A DNA stretch of 64,000 bases, from contig JANPWX010000248.1 of NCBI GenBank assembly GCA_024734555.1, forward strand, positions 109,841 through 173,840. The letters run 5' to 3'. The notes beneath the pieces are model-generated. The model made no database searches and was not told the DNA's origin. It worked only from the letters and a program-made list of their open reading frames with translations. The DNA comes from Trochalopteron elliotii. Taxonomy: Eukaryota; Chordata; Aves; Passeriformes; Leiothrichidae. Numbering within the stretch: position 1 is the first letter of the stretch; each line of letters begins with the position of its first letter. The position numbers were made by a program, and so were the translations under genes. This document shows, one piece after another, positions 31,931 to 44,646 of the stretch.

Positions 31931-33427
31931 ATAACCTTTTCTTTTTTCAGGAAAGTGCTTCTAATTAGCAAAGAATGGTATTTCATGGTGGGAGATGCTC
32001 CCATGTGCAGGCTGTGTATCAGCTACACAGAGAAAAACATTTCCAGGCTACTAACATTGTGGTTTAGTTGGGAAATGCCTGCTTGATTTTACTGAGTGTC
32101 CTGCTAAACAGCAATTTCTGTGCAACAGCAGCAAAGGAGTGTTGGGGAAAGCCTGGGCTGCAGATCTGCAAATGGGCCTGAGCTCAGTGGAGCAGGGGAT
32201 GGGATTTCTCCCAGCTTGGTGTGCTCACCCCTCCCAGCAGGTTCAGAGCCAGTTTATTGAGGGGCTTATGTTACACTGGGGGCAGGGAAAGTTGTTTGCA
32301 GGACAGAAAGAATTGATTAAGAACAAAAAATCAGGTTATCAAGTTAGCAAGAAAGATGGGCTGAATCAAAAACTTTTCTTGGAGCCTCAGTCCATTGGGT
32401 TTGGGGATATTCCTGAACTTGGATCTTAACCATGTCCTGGTTTGTGTTTGAGGAAAGCTCTGAGGCTTTGACAGAACAGCTGGAAAGGGCAGGAACTCAG
32501 GGTCACTTCATAGGTGAACTGATTCCAACTGGTGTGGGAAATGAAATGGATTTGTAGAGAATTATAACATCTTACTGTCTCACCCTTCACATGAGACTAA
32601 AAATGGAAGAAAAGTTTTTAAAACACCTCTCAGTTGCCCCATCTCCAAGTAAAAAAAAGCATAATCTGACAAACTGGGGCACGTGGATCTCACTTGAAAA
32701 ACTTGAATTCAGTGTCCCCTGAGCACCCTGGGGGAGTGTCAGCTCCCACAGAGGTGTCTTGTTGGGTTCCATGTGCTGTGATGTGAACCAAGGACATCAG
32801 CGTGAAGGTGTGCCTTTGGAACCCCAGGAACTGCTGTGCCCCTGGACAAGCAGCTCAGCAGCTCAGCTTTGCTGGTAGCAAACCTCAAACCAATTAAGCT
32901 AACATCAGGTTTTTAATTGCCTTGGTTAAGCTGGTGCAGCCCTCGGTGTGTGCGCTCATAAATCAATTTAAATGCAAGTTGTAGGAAAATTTACATTAAA
33001 GCAGCACTTCAGCAGACTGCCTTTTAAACAAAAACAAGAAGGGAGAGGAAACAATTCCTGGTGACCCTCTGCAGGCTCCCTGGGGTGCAGGACTGTGCCT
33101 CCAGCACGGGCTGTTCTGCTGGATGTGGGATCAGGAGCACAGCCAGCCTTTAGGGAAGGAACTGGGCTGGCCAGAGGTGTCTCAGCAGCACAACAGGAGC
33201 AGACAGGAGCTGTTGGGCTGTGCCCCAAACCATCCCACGGTAACAGCCCACAGGTCCAAGCAGGTGTAAACCCCTGACCATGCCAGCTGTGCCTTGGCAG
33301 AGCCAGCTGCAGGTTGTCTTTTTCCCCAAATCCTGCTGCTGTCACCTCAAGTCTCCTGTAAGTCCAGCTTTGATTCAGTGATTTTATCCTTGTGAGATTT
33401 TCTGGATGGAAAGGGGAACAGGGGAAA
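31931..33427. other. Non-coding block, no gene recognised
   Basis: Short frames only. The AT-rich part at about 32885-33020 has several homeodomain-like ATTA cores and no repeat signature; regulatory function is possible but unproven. Confidence 0.45.
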
Positions 33428-33626
33428 CAGTGTTGTGAGCTGTAGTAGGAGCCCCTGTGTGAGCTGTGAGTACACACAACTGCCTGTAGTAGCAGGGTCC
33501 ATGCCCCATTCATTGGAACTTGCCTGTGTGAGAGATCCCAGAGCAAACTCCCCCAGAACCCCTGTGCAGGAGGGGACAGGCTGGGTGAACAAGGTGAATT
33601 TAGTCCTACATGTTGGGTGCTTTGAT
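33428..33626 (+). repeat. 199-bp direct duplication, copy 1
   Basis: It matches 34530-34728 over 199 bp without gaps, differing at two positions by eye (near 33605 and 33609). It does not resemble CR1 or the LTRs here. Confidence 0.95.
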
Positions 33627-34529
33627 TTCTCTGCCACTCTGCATTAACTTCACCTCCCTGCATGGAGTTTCCCTCTCAGCCCCCTCAGCCCACCTGCTCT
33701 GCAGGCTTGGGGACTTCTCCTGGCTCTTTGGGGAGAGAAGTCAGTGCTCCAAAACTCACAGTAAAGCCATGACCATCCCTGGGAAGAAGGAAAAGGACAC
33801 TTCTTTGCTCCTGCTCCCACCTGCAGAGGCTCCACGTGCCAGCTGTGATGGGCACTCTGAATGAGCCTCTCCAAACCCCACAGTTCTCATTCCAGCTCCT
33901 CTTTTCCTTTGGTTTCCAGGGTTTTGTTCTTAATCAGTCAAGGAAGAAGAAACACAGCTGCAAGAACTTGGGAAATGTTTGAGCCATGACTGCAGAGTCC
34001 CATTGCTGTGGCTCTCACCCTGGGCACAGCCCTGCTGGCACCTGGCAGGGCCAAGGAAAGAGCAAGAGGAGCCCATGGAAAGCCTCATTACTCACACCTC
34101 TTGTAACATAGGACAGAAGTGTGGGACAGGAAATTTTCTTCTGGAAAGCTACAGAAATTTCTCAGGGCAAACTTCTGCATAGAGACCTCTCAGCAGTGAG
34201 GAATTTGAACAACACCTTACAGCAGGTTGTTGTTTTACAGGTGTGTTATTTGTCAATAGCTCTTTTTTTTTGCCTCTTAATCCTGGTTACATAAATAATC
34301 ACTGCAGAACAGGACAGTGAGTACACAACAATCTTGCATTCACTGAAGTTTCCAGCTGCAGTGTCTCCTCAGTTGTTGTGGTGCTGAGCTGTGGGATCAG
34401 ATAATGATCATTTAATGATGAACTTCTAATACCTGGCTATGATGATAAAAAACTTGCATCCATCTGTGCCAGGGAGCACACCCTGGCTCTGTGGAGCTGC
34501 TCAGGGAGCACAAATGAGTTATTTACCAG
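33627..34529. other. Spacer between the two 199-bp copies, nothing recognised
   Basis: About 900 bp of unique sequence. There is a T run near 34262. No gene or transposon boundary is seen. Confidence 0.45.
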
Positions 34530-34728
34530 CAGTGTTGTGAGCTGTAGTAGGAGCCCCTGTGTGAGCTGTGAGTACACACAACTGCCTGTAGTAGCAGGGT
34601 CCATGCCCCATTCATTGGAACTTGCCTGTGTGAGAGATCCCAGAGCAAACTCCCCCAGAACCCCTGTGCAGGAGGGGACAGGCTGGGTGAACAAGGTGAA
34701 TTTAGCCCTGCATGTTGGGTGCTTTGAT
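34530..34728 (+). repeat. 199-bp direct duplication, copy 2
   Basis: Second copy, same orientation, 1102 bp downstream of copy 1. The edges are sharp on both sides. No obvious target duplication or poly-A is seen at the edges. Confidence 0.95.
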
Positions 34729-37665
34729 CAAGAGATGCTGCCTTGAGGAGTGATTTGGGTTTTGGAACACACTGAGCGTCCTGGAGGTGGTAGCTGAGCT
34801 ATTACAGATTTGCCAGATTTTCTCAATTGGATTTTGGGTGGGAGCTGGTGAGTAAGGATGCTCTGGAGGAGGGTGCCAGCCCCATCAGCTGTGCTAGCCA
34901 GCAGGAGCAGGAATGGAGACAAGGAACAGAAACCTCAGCTAGAAAATACACAGGATTAAGGATTAACTCATTGCTGCCCTCTGACTCAGTTTTAAACTTC
35001 TCCGAGGTGTCACTTCATTCTCCACCCATCTTTTCCTTCTGCATCTTCCCCTGGGTGTTTTCAGGCAGTTATTTCAAGGTTGGGGCTGGGGCTGTACTCA
35101 GGAAAGGGAGAAATCTCCATTCATGTGAGGACAGCAAATATTTGCTGGTGTTAGGATGGAGCTTGACCTGTGCTGGTCCAGAAGGAAAGAAAGAAGAGAA
35201 TCCTAAAGAAAACATTGAAGTGCAGGAGGTCCTTGTGCACAGAATCCCCTGTGAGAAGCCTGCAGGTGAAGGTGGGTACTGAGTGCAGAGTTGTAACTCA
35301 AGGACATTATCACAAAGCCATCAAGCAACTGTCTTTCATATTGATATCATATTTGTGTATTTTTCCTCTCCTTCTCCCCCCTCTCCCTTCACTGGATGTC
35401 AGCCACGTGGCAAGGTTATTCTGTTAGACAAGCTGGGAAATGACAATGACAGGATTATAATTAAGTGCCAGGACATGCAGCCAACACAATTACCATGCTG
35501 TTATTACACTGGATGATGTGCTAAAGAAGCTCATAAAAACACTGTAAAGAATATAAATCATGGGACATGTGTACAATTGGGGAAGAAAATGTTTCCCCTT
35601 TTGCTAAAGCCCAATCAGTGCTAGATAAGGCCAGTGAAAGAGATGTTTCCTTGCACTGACAGATTCCTACTTTCAAATTACTTCAGTAGCAAGCAGTGCT
35701 TCTTTTGATTTCAGCTTCAGGTGTGGTGCTGCAAATCTCAGCAATTTTTAAGCTGGTATTTCCCCTCTGTTTTCAGCCCCTGCCTTCCTCTGTACCTGCA
35801 CCATTGTCATGTGTGGCCAAATGTCACCAGTTTTCAGGCTTTTCTTGGCCTTGTGCAGGCATCTGTCACTGCTGGCAGCACTGCCCTGCCCTGCTGATTT
35901 TCTGGGTTTTCTTCCTCACAAAGTATTGAACAAAGGGCTGAATCTGCTCACTGAAGGCAGGAGAGCTGGGGGATTCCTGTGAAAGATGCCACTTACACAA
36001 AACACTGATTAAAACCTGTAACTCCATGCCCTTTTTGAGTCTTTTCTCCTTGGGCTGAATGGTGAATTGGAAGTTCTTGTTTGTAAACGTCTACCTTGAG
36101 TCAGGAAATGTTGACATTCACTTCAAAAGAGAAGCTGATCTGTCAGCTGATCCCTGGCCTTGCCGAGCTTTGGGCTGGAGCTGAACTTCTCTAAAAGCCC
36201 CAAACTTCCCAAAGCAGGGCTGCCCAGGAGCTCTGGTGCTTGCACAGCCAGAGGCTGTTCTGCTGGAGCTTGGCCCCATTGCTGTTCTGACAATATTTTT
36301 GCTTCAAATCATCTTCTCCTTAGAAAGCTGCCACTCTGATATTGTCAGAAAAAATGACATACCACCCCTTTTTTTTTTTTCATCTTTTAATTGGCATGCT
36401 TTGCTGCTGTACTGCACAAAGCTGGAATCTTAATGGTCAAATTTTATCATTTCAAAAAACCCAGCGCTTTGAAATGAAACCTAAAGGAAGTTAAATTGTC
36501 TCCACTGCCTGTTTTGATGTTTGATCTAAACATTCTGATAATTTGAACGATTTGAGGATATTTAGGGATTTGAATTCCTGACTAATGTGCTGAATTCATA
36601 GCCCTTGAAGTGCTTGTGAGAGCTCAGATCTGCTCCCATGACCTCCAATACCTTGATTCCTTCAAAAGCCAAGCAAGGAGAGCTTGGGTCTGAAGGAATA
36701 AATATCCAAAGCACAGATGGTTCAGTAACCCTGCAAAACACCCTGTGCTCTTTTGAACAGCACAGGACAGGCCCTGAGGCCTTGCTGCTGGACTTCCATC
36801 TCATTAAACAGGAATAAAAGCAAAGAAAAGGGGTTTCTGCCAGGCCTATATTGGTACAAATGTTGAAATATGGAGCTGGTGAACTTGATTTACTGTCCCA
36901 GTGGCTGGTAATTAGGGTGGCTGTTTGTAAACCCTGTGCAGCCTGATCTGCACTCCTGGGAGTTTCAGCAGTTTTATCTCACCCAGGCACTGGCAGCTCC
37001 TCATGCTCTGGAATTACCTGATGTGGGGTTGGGGAGGATGGTCTGAGCCAGCCCAGGGAGCCAGAGCAGCTTGTGGGGCTGGAGTGACATCCCCAAAGGC
37101 CCAGGGATGCAGGGGGGGTCTCTCTGCACTCTGCCCCTCTGAGAAAGGGCTGCTGGAAGCCCCTTTGTGATAAAAATACCAAAGGCCACTGGCAAGGCCC
37201 TGTTGTCTCTGAGTGAGTTTTCCTTTCTGTAAGTTCTTGTCACATTCAGCCTTACATAAGGGAGAGAATTCCAGGGATGACAGGGCTTTATTATTGTATA
37301 TTATTATTTTAAACTTACTCTTTTACAAGAGGCAGGCTGAGAGGCTGCTGCCTGACATCTCAGTGGATTCCTTTATTTCATATTTTAAACCATTTCAAGA
37401 AGCCTGATGCCCTGACTGGCAGCTGCAGGCGAGAACATTCCTCATCAAAAAATTTAAATAAAAGGGGAGCTGCTGGTTCAGCACTGACCTCCTGCTGGGA
37501 CACCCAGGTCTGTGAGGAACAAACCAGGTCCACACGTGCTGGGAAGGGTTTGCAGGTGTCTTTTGTGGGTGCAGGGATTCAGGAGTGAAGGGAGAGCACA
37601 GGGATCACTCATGTGTCAGTTCAGTGCTTGGCTGATGTGTGGGACAGCACTGCCATGGGGAAGTC
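34729..37665. other. Non-coding block, no gene recognised
   Basis: Mostly AT-rich unique sequence without CR1. Open frames up to 151 aa show no domain. No exon is supported. Confidence 0.45.
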
Positions 37666-37900
37666 AGAGAATCCTGGAACTCTGAATCAGAGAATCCTGG
37701 AATATCCTGAGCTGGGAGAGACCCACAGGATCCCCCAGCCCAGCTCCTGTCCCTGCACAGACCCCCCAACAACCCCACCCTGGCCATCCCTGGCAGAGCT
37801 GTCCAAAGGCTCCTGCAGCTCTGGCAGCCTCGGGGCTGTGCCCATTTCCTGGGGAGCCTGGGCAGTGCCAGCACCCTCTGGGGAAGAACCTTTCCCTGAT
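37666..37900 (-). mobile_element. CR1 LINE 3' fragment, other subfamily
   Basis: The minus-strand tail is seen as 'agagaatcctggaatatcct', 'gagctgggagagacccacag' and 'ccatccctggcagagctgtc'. It is the same subfamily as 51900-52116. Confidence 0.88.
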
Positions 37901-38119
37901 AAAAGTTGCTGCATTTGTTGGTGCTGCTCTGGGCCATAAAGGATGTGGAACAATTGTCTCTGCCTGTGCTGTGCCTGATGGATGAGCTCACAGCTTGCTC
38001 CCATGTGCCAAAATCAGGAAAGGCTGTCCCCAAATCATGCTCCTGGGGTCCCTTCCCAACCTGGAGGAGTTTGCTTCTGTCCTCACCACTGCCATGAGCC
38101 CAGTGCCCTGAGCAGGAAC
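37901..38119. other. Spacer between head-to-head CR1 fragments
   Basis: About 220 bp of unique sequence lie between a minus-strand and a plus-strand CR1 fragment. Nothing is recognised. Confidence 0.4.
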
Positions 38120-38527
38120 CACTGAGGAAAAGCTGGGAGAACTGGAGGAGTCCAGGCTGGAGAAGAGAAGGCTCCAGGATTACCTGAGAGCCCCTTCCAG
38201 GGTCTAAAGGGGATCCAGGAGAGCTGGAGAGGGACTGGGGACAAGGGATGGAGGGACAGGACACAGGGAATGGCTTCCCACTGCCAGAGGGCAGGAATGG
38301 ATGGGAGACTGGGAAGGAATTGTTCCCTGTGAGGGCAGTGAGGCCCTGGCACAGGGTGCCCAGAGCAGCTGTGGCTGCCCCTGGATCCCTGGAAGTGTCC
38401 AAGGCCAGGCTGGACAGGGCTTGGAGCAGCCTGGGATGATGGAAGGTGTTCCTGCCCATGACTTGGAGTGGAATGAGATGAGATTTAAGGTCCCTTGCAA
38501 CCCAAACCATCCTGGGATTCTGTGACA
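38120..38527 (+). mobile_element. CR1 LINE 3' fragment, long and well preserved
   Basis: About 405 bp, from 'gctgggagaactggaggagt' to 'aaaccatcctgggattctgtg'. Same subfamily as 29344-29712. The antisense of this copy supplies much of a misleading 357-aa minus-strand frame. Confidence 0.94.
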
Positions 38528-41500
38528 CACTCATGGATTGGATTTTCTTAAAAGTTTCTGTGGTGCCCTCCACCCAGGGCAGGGGATGGCTGGCACAGGG
38601 ATTTCCCAAGCCTGGAGCTGCCTGGCTGTGCCAGGGCTGTCCCAGGCACACAAACCCAGCACAGAACCCTGCCCACACTCAGGTTTTGGGCCTCCCCTGT
38701 GGCTGCCTCACTCCCAGCCCTGCTCCTCATGCAGGGACTGTCTGTGCTGACCCTGGGCTTCTGTTCTGGCTGTTTCTGTCTCTGGGTGCTGGGTGGCTGA
38801 GCCAGGCCAGGCTGTTTGTGGCTGCCTGGGATGGGATGGGGGAGCTGCCAGGCTGAGCCTCACTGGGAATGGGCTCCATGGGCCTGGCCTGGGCACTGCT
38901 GGCTCCCCATGGATTTCTCAGCTCCTGAAACACAGATCAGCACCCAGCCTTCCCTTCTGGGCTGGAGCAAGAGCAGTCCAGTGACAGTTCTGTAAAGTTT
39001 CTGATGAAAGCTTTTCATTGACTCTGTGCTGGCACACACTGCCACTGCTGCAGGGGAGACCAAAACATTCCTGGGCTACAGGAATTTGTGGGAATGTCCT
39101 TGGCCTTGTTCATCTCTGCACAGAGCCTGATCTTCTTTCCTAATGTCCCTTCCTGCAGAAATGGGATTAAGTATGAATTCCAGCTTTCCCTCTTCATTTT
39201 CTCTCCCCTGCAAGGGACTTTTTAGTGGTCTTGGTAGCATTTGATTTGTTACTTGCAAGTTCTACATTGCTCTTTTTTTTCTTTTTTTTTTTTTGGTCCA
39301 ATTTTTTTAAGATTTCTGGACACTGTGGGTAGGCAGATGCTGTGTGGGATCCTTTCCTTTGCATGGGTGCTCATATAAATATATATCTATATCTATATAT
39401 ATATATAAAATCTCTCCTCAATTAGCCCTTAGCCTGCTGGGCTCAGATGGTGCCTCTTCATCTGTGAGCATCAAGGTGCTGAGCTGTGCCACACAGCCAG
39501 GAACAAAGTGAGCAGTGCTGAAAGCCAGGAGGATCATTGAGTTTTACTCTCACAAGCTGCTTGAAAGCTTGCCTGAAATGTTTCCTGTTGGGGTAAGGGT
39601 GGGAAATGTCTGCAGGCAGTGGCAGGACTTTGCATCTGTGCCAGCTGACCCTATTTTCAACGTGTCACTGACCCCAGAAGATTTAGCATGATTCACAAGG
39701 GGTTTTGTAAAGAGTTGTGGTGTCTGAGGAGCAGACTCTGCCTTGGAAAGGCTCAGGGAGGTTTTGTCTCTTCACAGCTCTTGCCACCAGCTGAGTTTGA
39801 AAAGGTTTTTGTTCCCCTAATTGTGATGTCAAGGAATACAGAAATAACAGTGAGACAAGAGGTGTCAGTGGGATTCAGTGCTGAGTTTGCCCAGCAAAGG
39901 GAGCTCAGGGTGTCTAAATTCAGAGCTGGGTCATTCTGGGGAGGAGGAAGCAGCAGGGTAAGATGGAAAATTGAACCTCAGTGTGGCTTGAGTTTTACAT
40001 CCACACTGCTCTGGTTTCAGCCTTCATTCAGGAGACCATGGCTGAGGTTTGGGCCTTTTCCCTCTCTCTTTCTCCCACAAGATTCAGAGAAACAGCACCA
40101 AATATTACCTCAGTAACTACACTAATAAGCTGCAAAACTGGAACCTGGGGAGTGAAAGATCAGCAGGAGCAGCTCCCTTGAACTGTCCCCTGGGATTTCT
40201 GCTGCTCAGGGGTGATGGGAGAGCTCCCAGAAAACAGCCCTGGTACAGCTGAATAAGGGTGAGGGAATGGATCCTTGAGGGATGGGAGCTCATTGTCCTT
40301 CATGAGGATCTCAGAGGGGATGGGAAGGACCTGGAGAAGAAAACAAAATGTGTTTGAGGGAGGAAATAACAAGGGGTGTATGGAGAGGTTGCCTTCCCAT
40401 GGGCTGGAAGCCAGGGAGATGGTGCAAGGTGATGTGTGGGGACATTCAGAGAGCAGAGAACAGCTTAGGGAGGGAGGGATGGCTGGGGTGCCATCAAAAT
40501 CTGAATAAAAGAACAGGCAGAGAATTCCTGGTGGCACCCTGAGGCAAACTGTTCCACGTCACCAAAGGTGCTGCCAGGGATCTGCTTTGCAGGTGTTCAA
40601 AGAGCCCAGAGAACTGAGCCCAGACTGTGCCCAGCCTGGCTCTGGGCAGAGCTGCCCATGGAACAGGGAGTTTGTCCCTGTGCCCTGCAGGATTCTGATG
40701 CTCCCGTGGTTGGTCCCTTCCTGGGGGCAGCCCAGCAGCTGCTGAGGTTTGGGTTTTGGAGCAGGAGGAGTTCTCAGGGGTTGGAGGTGCAGGGCCAGGA
40801 CAGCACAGCCCCCGGGGCTCTGGCTTTGTGCTCAGTGGGAGCACCAGGCAAAGCAGGAATGATTTGTCCACAGAGCTGGGTCAGATCCTCCTCCAGGATC
40901 CAGGGAAGGATATTTGCCAGTTTTACCCTTCCCTCCAGCTGAGGATTTGCACTGGGAAGGAACAAGTCTGAGCTCAATGAGCTGTGGATTTGGGGTGAGA
41001 GGCTGGAGCTGATTTCCCCCTTCCTGCTGACACAGCCCAGTCCTGCTGCTGCCTGATCCCTTCCCAGTGTGTGCAACAAACACCACAAAGTGCTGTCCCT
41101 GGCCATGCAAAACTGTTTTGGAGACATGTGGGGGTGTTCAGTGAAAATGTGGCAGCTCTGGGCCCTCCCTGGAGCCTGGGGGCTGCTTCCCTTTGCCTCA
41201 CCCACCTTTGTCCAAGCTCTGATGAGTTTTTTTGTGTAGAAACTCAGCAAGCAGCAAACACAGCCCGATTTGCCCAGCTGAGTAGGAAATGGATATTCCC
41301 AGAGCCTGATCTCAAATAAATGACCTACTAAAAATAGCTGTGCTCACGAGCAGGTGAACATCAAAAACCTGCTGTAGTGACTGTGCCTTGCTGGCCTTGG
41401 GGACCAAAGTGTTTGGTTGTTTTACCTCTGTGGAAGAGCAGGTGGTGATGCCTTCCAAACTCAGGGCTTGCTGCTCTTTAGATTTTATTTGGATAAATGG

Positions 41501-43990
41501 ATATATGGATAACCCTCCCAAAAGCTCCTTTATCTTCTCACAGCCCAGCAGGCCAAGCAGGGATCTCAGTGATCCCATGGGAACTCCTGAAGAAGCTCTG
41601 CCTTGTCTGTGCTGGATGCAGCAGCACAGGGGACGTGTCAGGCTGGGGAGAAGGGGCAGCATTTGGAGCTGTTCCTTGGTGTCCATAGTTCTGGGATTTG
41701 TTGTCACCTGCCAGGATAAAGCTGGGATTTACTGGAAAATAGGGAGACTTGACTTGAAGACTTGGGCAACAGGATTTGTTTGGCTTTTTCCTATCAAATT
41801 TGCTGCTGAATGTGTTTCTGTTGTACCACCAGAAAAAAACCAAATCTTTCTCTAGGTTGTAGTTCTTGTGCTTTTGGGAGTGGAAGAGCCTGCAGCTGTC
41901 CGTGGCTGTTCAAAAGAAGCAAATGTGAGACAGATCTTTCTTGATTCTGTTTTCATGGCTCTGCTGGGCACTTTCTCCCTCATCTCCTGGCAGCAGATGT
42001 GCAGAGGAAAGGTCAGGGAGTGCTGTGCTGGAATCCTTCCCCCTCCCTGCTCCCCGTGGGTGACGTGCTGGGGATGTGATGGGACAGATGTCACATCCTG
42101 ACAAGCCCTTGCACTGATCTCTGGAGAAGTTCTGCGTGCTCTGAATGTCATTTATGCAACACAGGGATGATGCTGTGATTCCCTGGCATTTCAGGAAGGT
42201 TGTGGCATGTCCTGGGCTTGTCTGGCTTGCTGTGGCTGCTGAGATAATCCTGGCTTCCCCTTTGGATGTGTTCCCACTCCTTTGTGCACTGTTCCTCACT
42301 CAGGACATCTTCTGGTGCCTCTGTCCCCTCATTTGCAGTCCTGGGAGTGGCTCTGAGGCTCTGTGGAGATGTCTGGAAGTCAATATTCTGCCGTGGTGAT
42401 GGAGCAGGAGCTGCCTCAGTGTGCACAGCAAAGCAGCAGTGCCCAGGGAGGCTCTGCAGGGCTGAGCAGTCACCCCTGTGCTCTGCCAGACCCCACCTCT
42501 GGGCTGGCATTGCAATCCAGCCCACCCCTAAATGACTTACCAGACACCAGAGAATGATACATGTTTGGAAAGGGAAAAAAAAAAAAAAATAAAGGCAAGC
42601 AGAGCAGCAGCCAGCAAGCTCTCTGTACATCCCATTCTGGATTGTCCTTTCCTTCAAATCAAGCAATGCAATTCTGAAATCAGATGTTTTCTGGCACAAG
42701 GGCACAGAGCACAGTGTCACTAAGCAGATCTAAAGGGCTGATCTTCTTACAGAGGGCTGGGCATAAATAATTTGCTTAATGGTTGTACCTAAAGGATCAA
42801 TCCTAAGATAAGGGTGCAGCTTTAAAAGGTGGCCTTCAAATTAATATAAGCAATGGGAGAACATAAGATTTGTCAGGCTGGATCAGGGTCTTCTTGCTCA
42901 GGTTTATGTTGTGATTTAAAACTAAAATAGCTGCTTCTTCAGAGCAAAGTAGAACTTAATGGAAGGGCTCGCCCACACGTTGTATCTTCCCTATCTTTAA
43001 CAATTAAGGTTTAATTTCAGGCCTGATGAACAAAGAAGAACCCCCTTGCTCAGTGCTGGTGATGTAACTGATACCTCTAAGTGCTGTCTATTAATGTAAA
43101 TGCTTCCAAATCTCCAGATTTCTCCTGTCTTGCTGAGTGCTGATTGTGCTTGAACTCACCAGGGACAAGGTGTGGAGACAGACTCAGGGTTCTTTTTTCA
43201 TCCTTTATATTCTCCACCTTTGTCCTCCTGGACTGTTCTCTTTTCTGGATATTAAGCAGCAGAACTTCTCAATTTTCCTAATTGCTTTATACAAAACTAT
43301 TCATTGTTTTATCAAATTCATTGCTTTATACAAAACTATTTTCAGTTAAGTTGCTTGTGTCTCTTTTTGAGCACCAATTCTCTTCTTTCTGGTTCACCTT
43401 CATGAGCATTTTCTGGGTGTTTTATTATTCCCTGAATCGTGCCCCTGTTTTGAGCCAGGGTGGCACCTGCCTGTATGAAATGAGACCTCTGTGTGTCCAA
43501 GGATGTGGCACATTCCTGCAGCCAATGGATTTTGCTGCCTTGTCCCAGCCCTGTGGAAATGGTGGCTGAAGGAGCATCTGGGGCTCAGGGGTTCATTCCC
43601 TGAGGGGTCTGGAACTGCTCCAGGAGAGAGGGGGATCTCTGAACCCCCAGAGTTGCCTCTGCTGCTCCTCTTGCTGTGAGATTCTGCTCTGGTTCCTTCC
43701 TGCTGTGCCCCTGATTTATGCACTTTATTAAATCTGTCCCTGTTTCCTCTTTTCCCTGAGAGGGTTCCTTGCTCCTCTGGAAATACATTTTCCTCCCTGG
43801 ATTTAGTGTAGATGGATTTCTTTCACCATCCCAACACCATTTCTGCCTTAAAGCTCTGGTTTCTGCTGGCTGTTCAGCTGGAAAGGGTGGGAGCAGAGCA
43901 GCAGCAGGTTCATTTTGAGCTTGAATCCAACCTTAGGAAGAAATGAATGTGCAGGAAGATAGGAATCCTCCTAAGCTGGGCTTCACCAGC
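38528..43990. other. Non-coding block, no gene recognised
   Basis: It contains T-rich tracts at 39272-39308, a TA-rich repeat at 39373-39410, an A run at 42571-42585 and a 21-bp direct repeat ATTGCTTTATACAAAACTATT (43281 and 43320). AT-rich unique sequence at about 42740-43020 stands out as repeat-free. Frames of up to 190 aa overlap on both strands and have no domains. Confidence 0.45.
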
Positions 43991-44641
43991 TGTCCCAGGT
44001 TGCAATGCAAGATGCAATCAGCAGTCTGTATTCTATCACCAGCTGTTCAATCCAGCTGGGGCAGTTTGTTCTTTATCCCTTCCAGGACCCACCCTCCCTC
44101 CAGGGGATCTCTGCTGTCCATGGGCCATCCAGGCTCACTGCAGGGCTGAGACAATTCCATCATCCCACCCAGGGGGAGGAGCCCAGCATTCCCACCTGGA
44201 TCAAAGCTGGCATTCAGAGCACCAGCACAGCCTGTGTGCACTGGATTGCCAGAGGGAGACCAGACCCATCTCAGCACCACTGGACCTTCAGGGGAAAACT
44301 CCACCCTTGTACAGGATCATCTGTGCTCCACCAGAACCACATCTGTCCCTGCAGGAGGACTGGACTGGACTGACACCAACAGCCTGAGCAACAACAGGGG
44401 GTCAGGTTGTGTTCTGACTCTGGCAGTGGTTTCTTTTTTGTTTGTTTGCTTTTTTGTACTACTACATTTTTATTTTAATTTTCCCAGTAAAGAACTGTTA
44501 TTTCTATTCCCACATCTTTGCCTGAGAGCCCCTTAATTTCAAAATTAATTAATATAATTCAGAGGAAGGGGGTTTACATTCTCCATTCCAAGGGAGGCTC
44601 CAGCCTTCCTTAGCAGACACCTGTCTTTCCAAACCAGGACA
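43991..44641 (+). mobile_element. Solo LTR, ERVL-like family, copy 2
   Basis: It begins TGTCCCAGG and ends AAACCAGGACA, 651 bp, with a perfect 5-bp target duplication CCAGC (43986-43990 and 44642-44646). An AGTAAA polyadenylation-like signal sits near 44488. It is in the opposite orientation to the related LTR at 14798-15444. No internal retroviral sequence remains, so it formed by LTR-LTR recombination. Confidence 0.93.
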
Positions 44642-44646
44642 CCAGC

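Noticed and set aside
32434..32450. TGTCCTGGTTTG as the edge of another LTR
   Set aside because: The match to LTR termini is only about 12 bases, and the sequence beyond is unrelated.
37605..38678. Minus-strand frame of 357 aa as a gene
   Set aside because: Most of it is CR1 sequence in either orientation, with no domain. Kept only as a low-interest finding.
44005..44387. Frames of 122-146 aa in solo LTR copy 2
   Set aside because: They run through LTR sequence and mirror those in copy 1.
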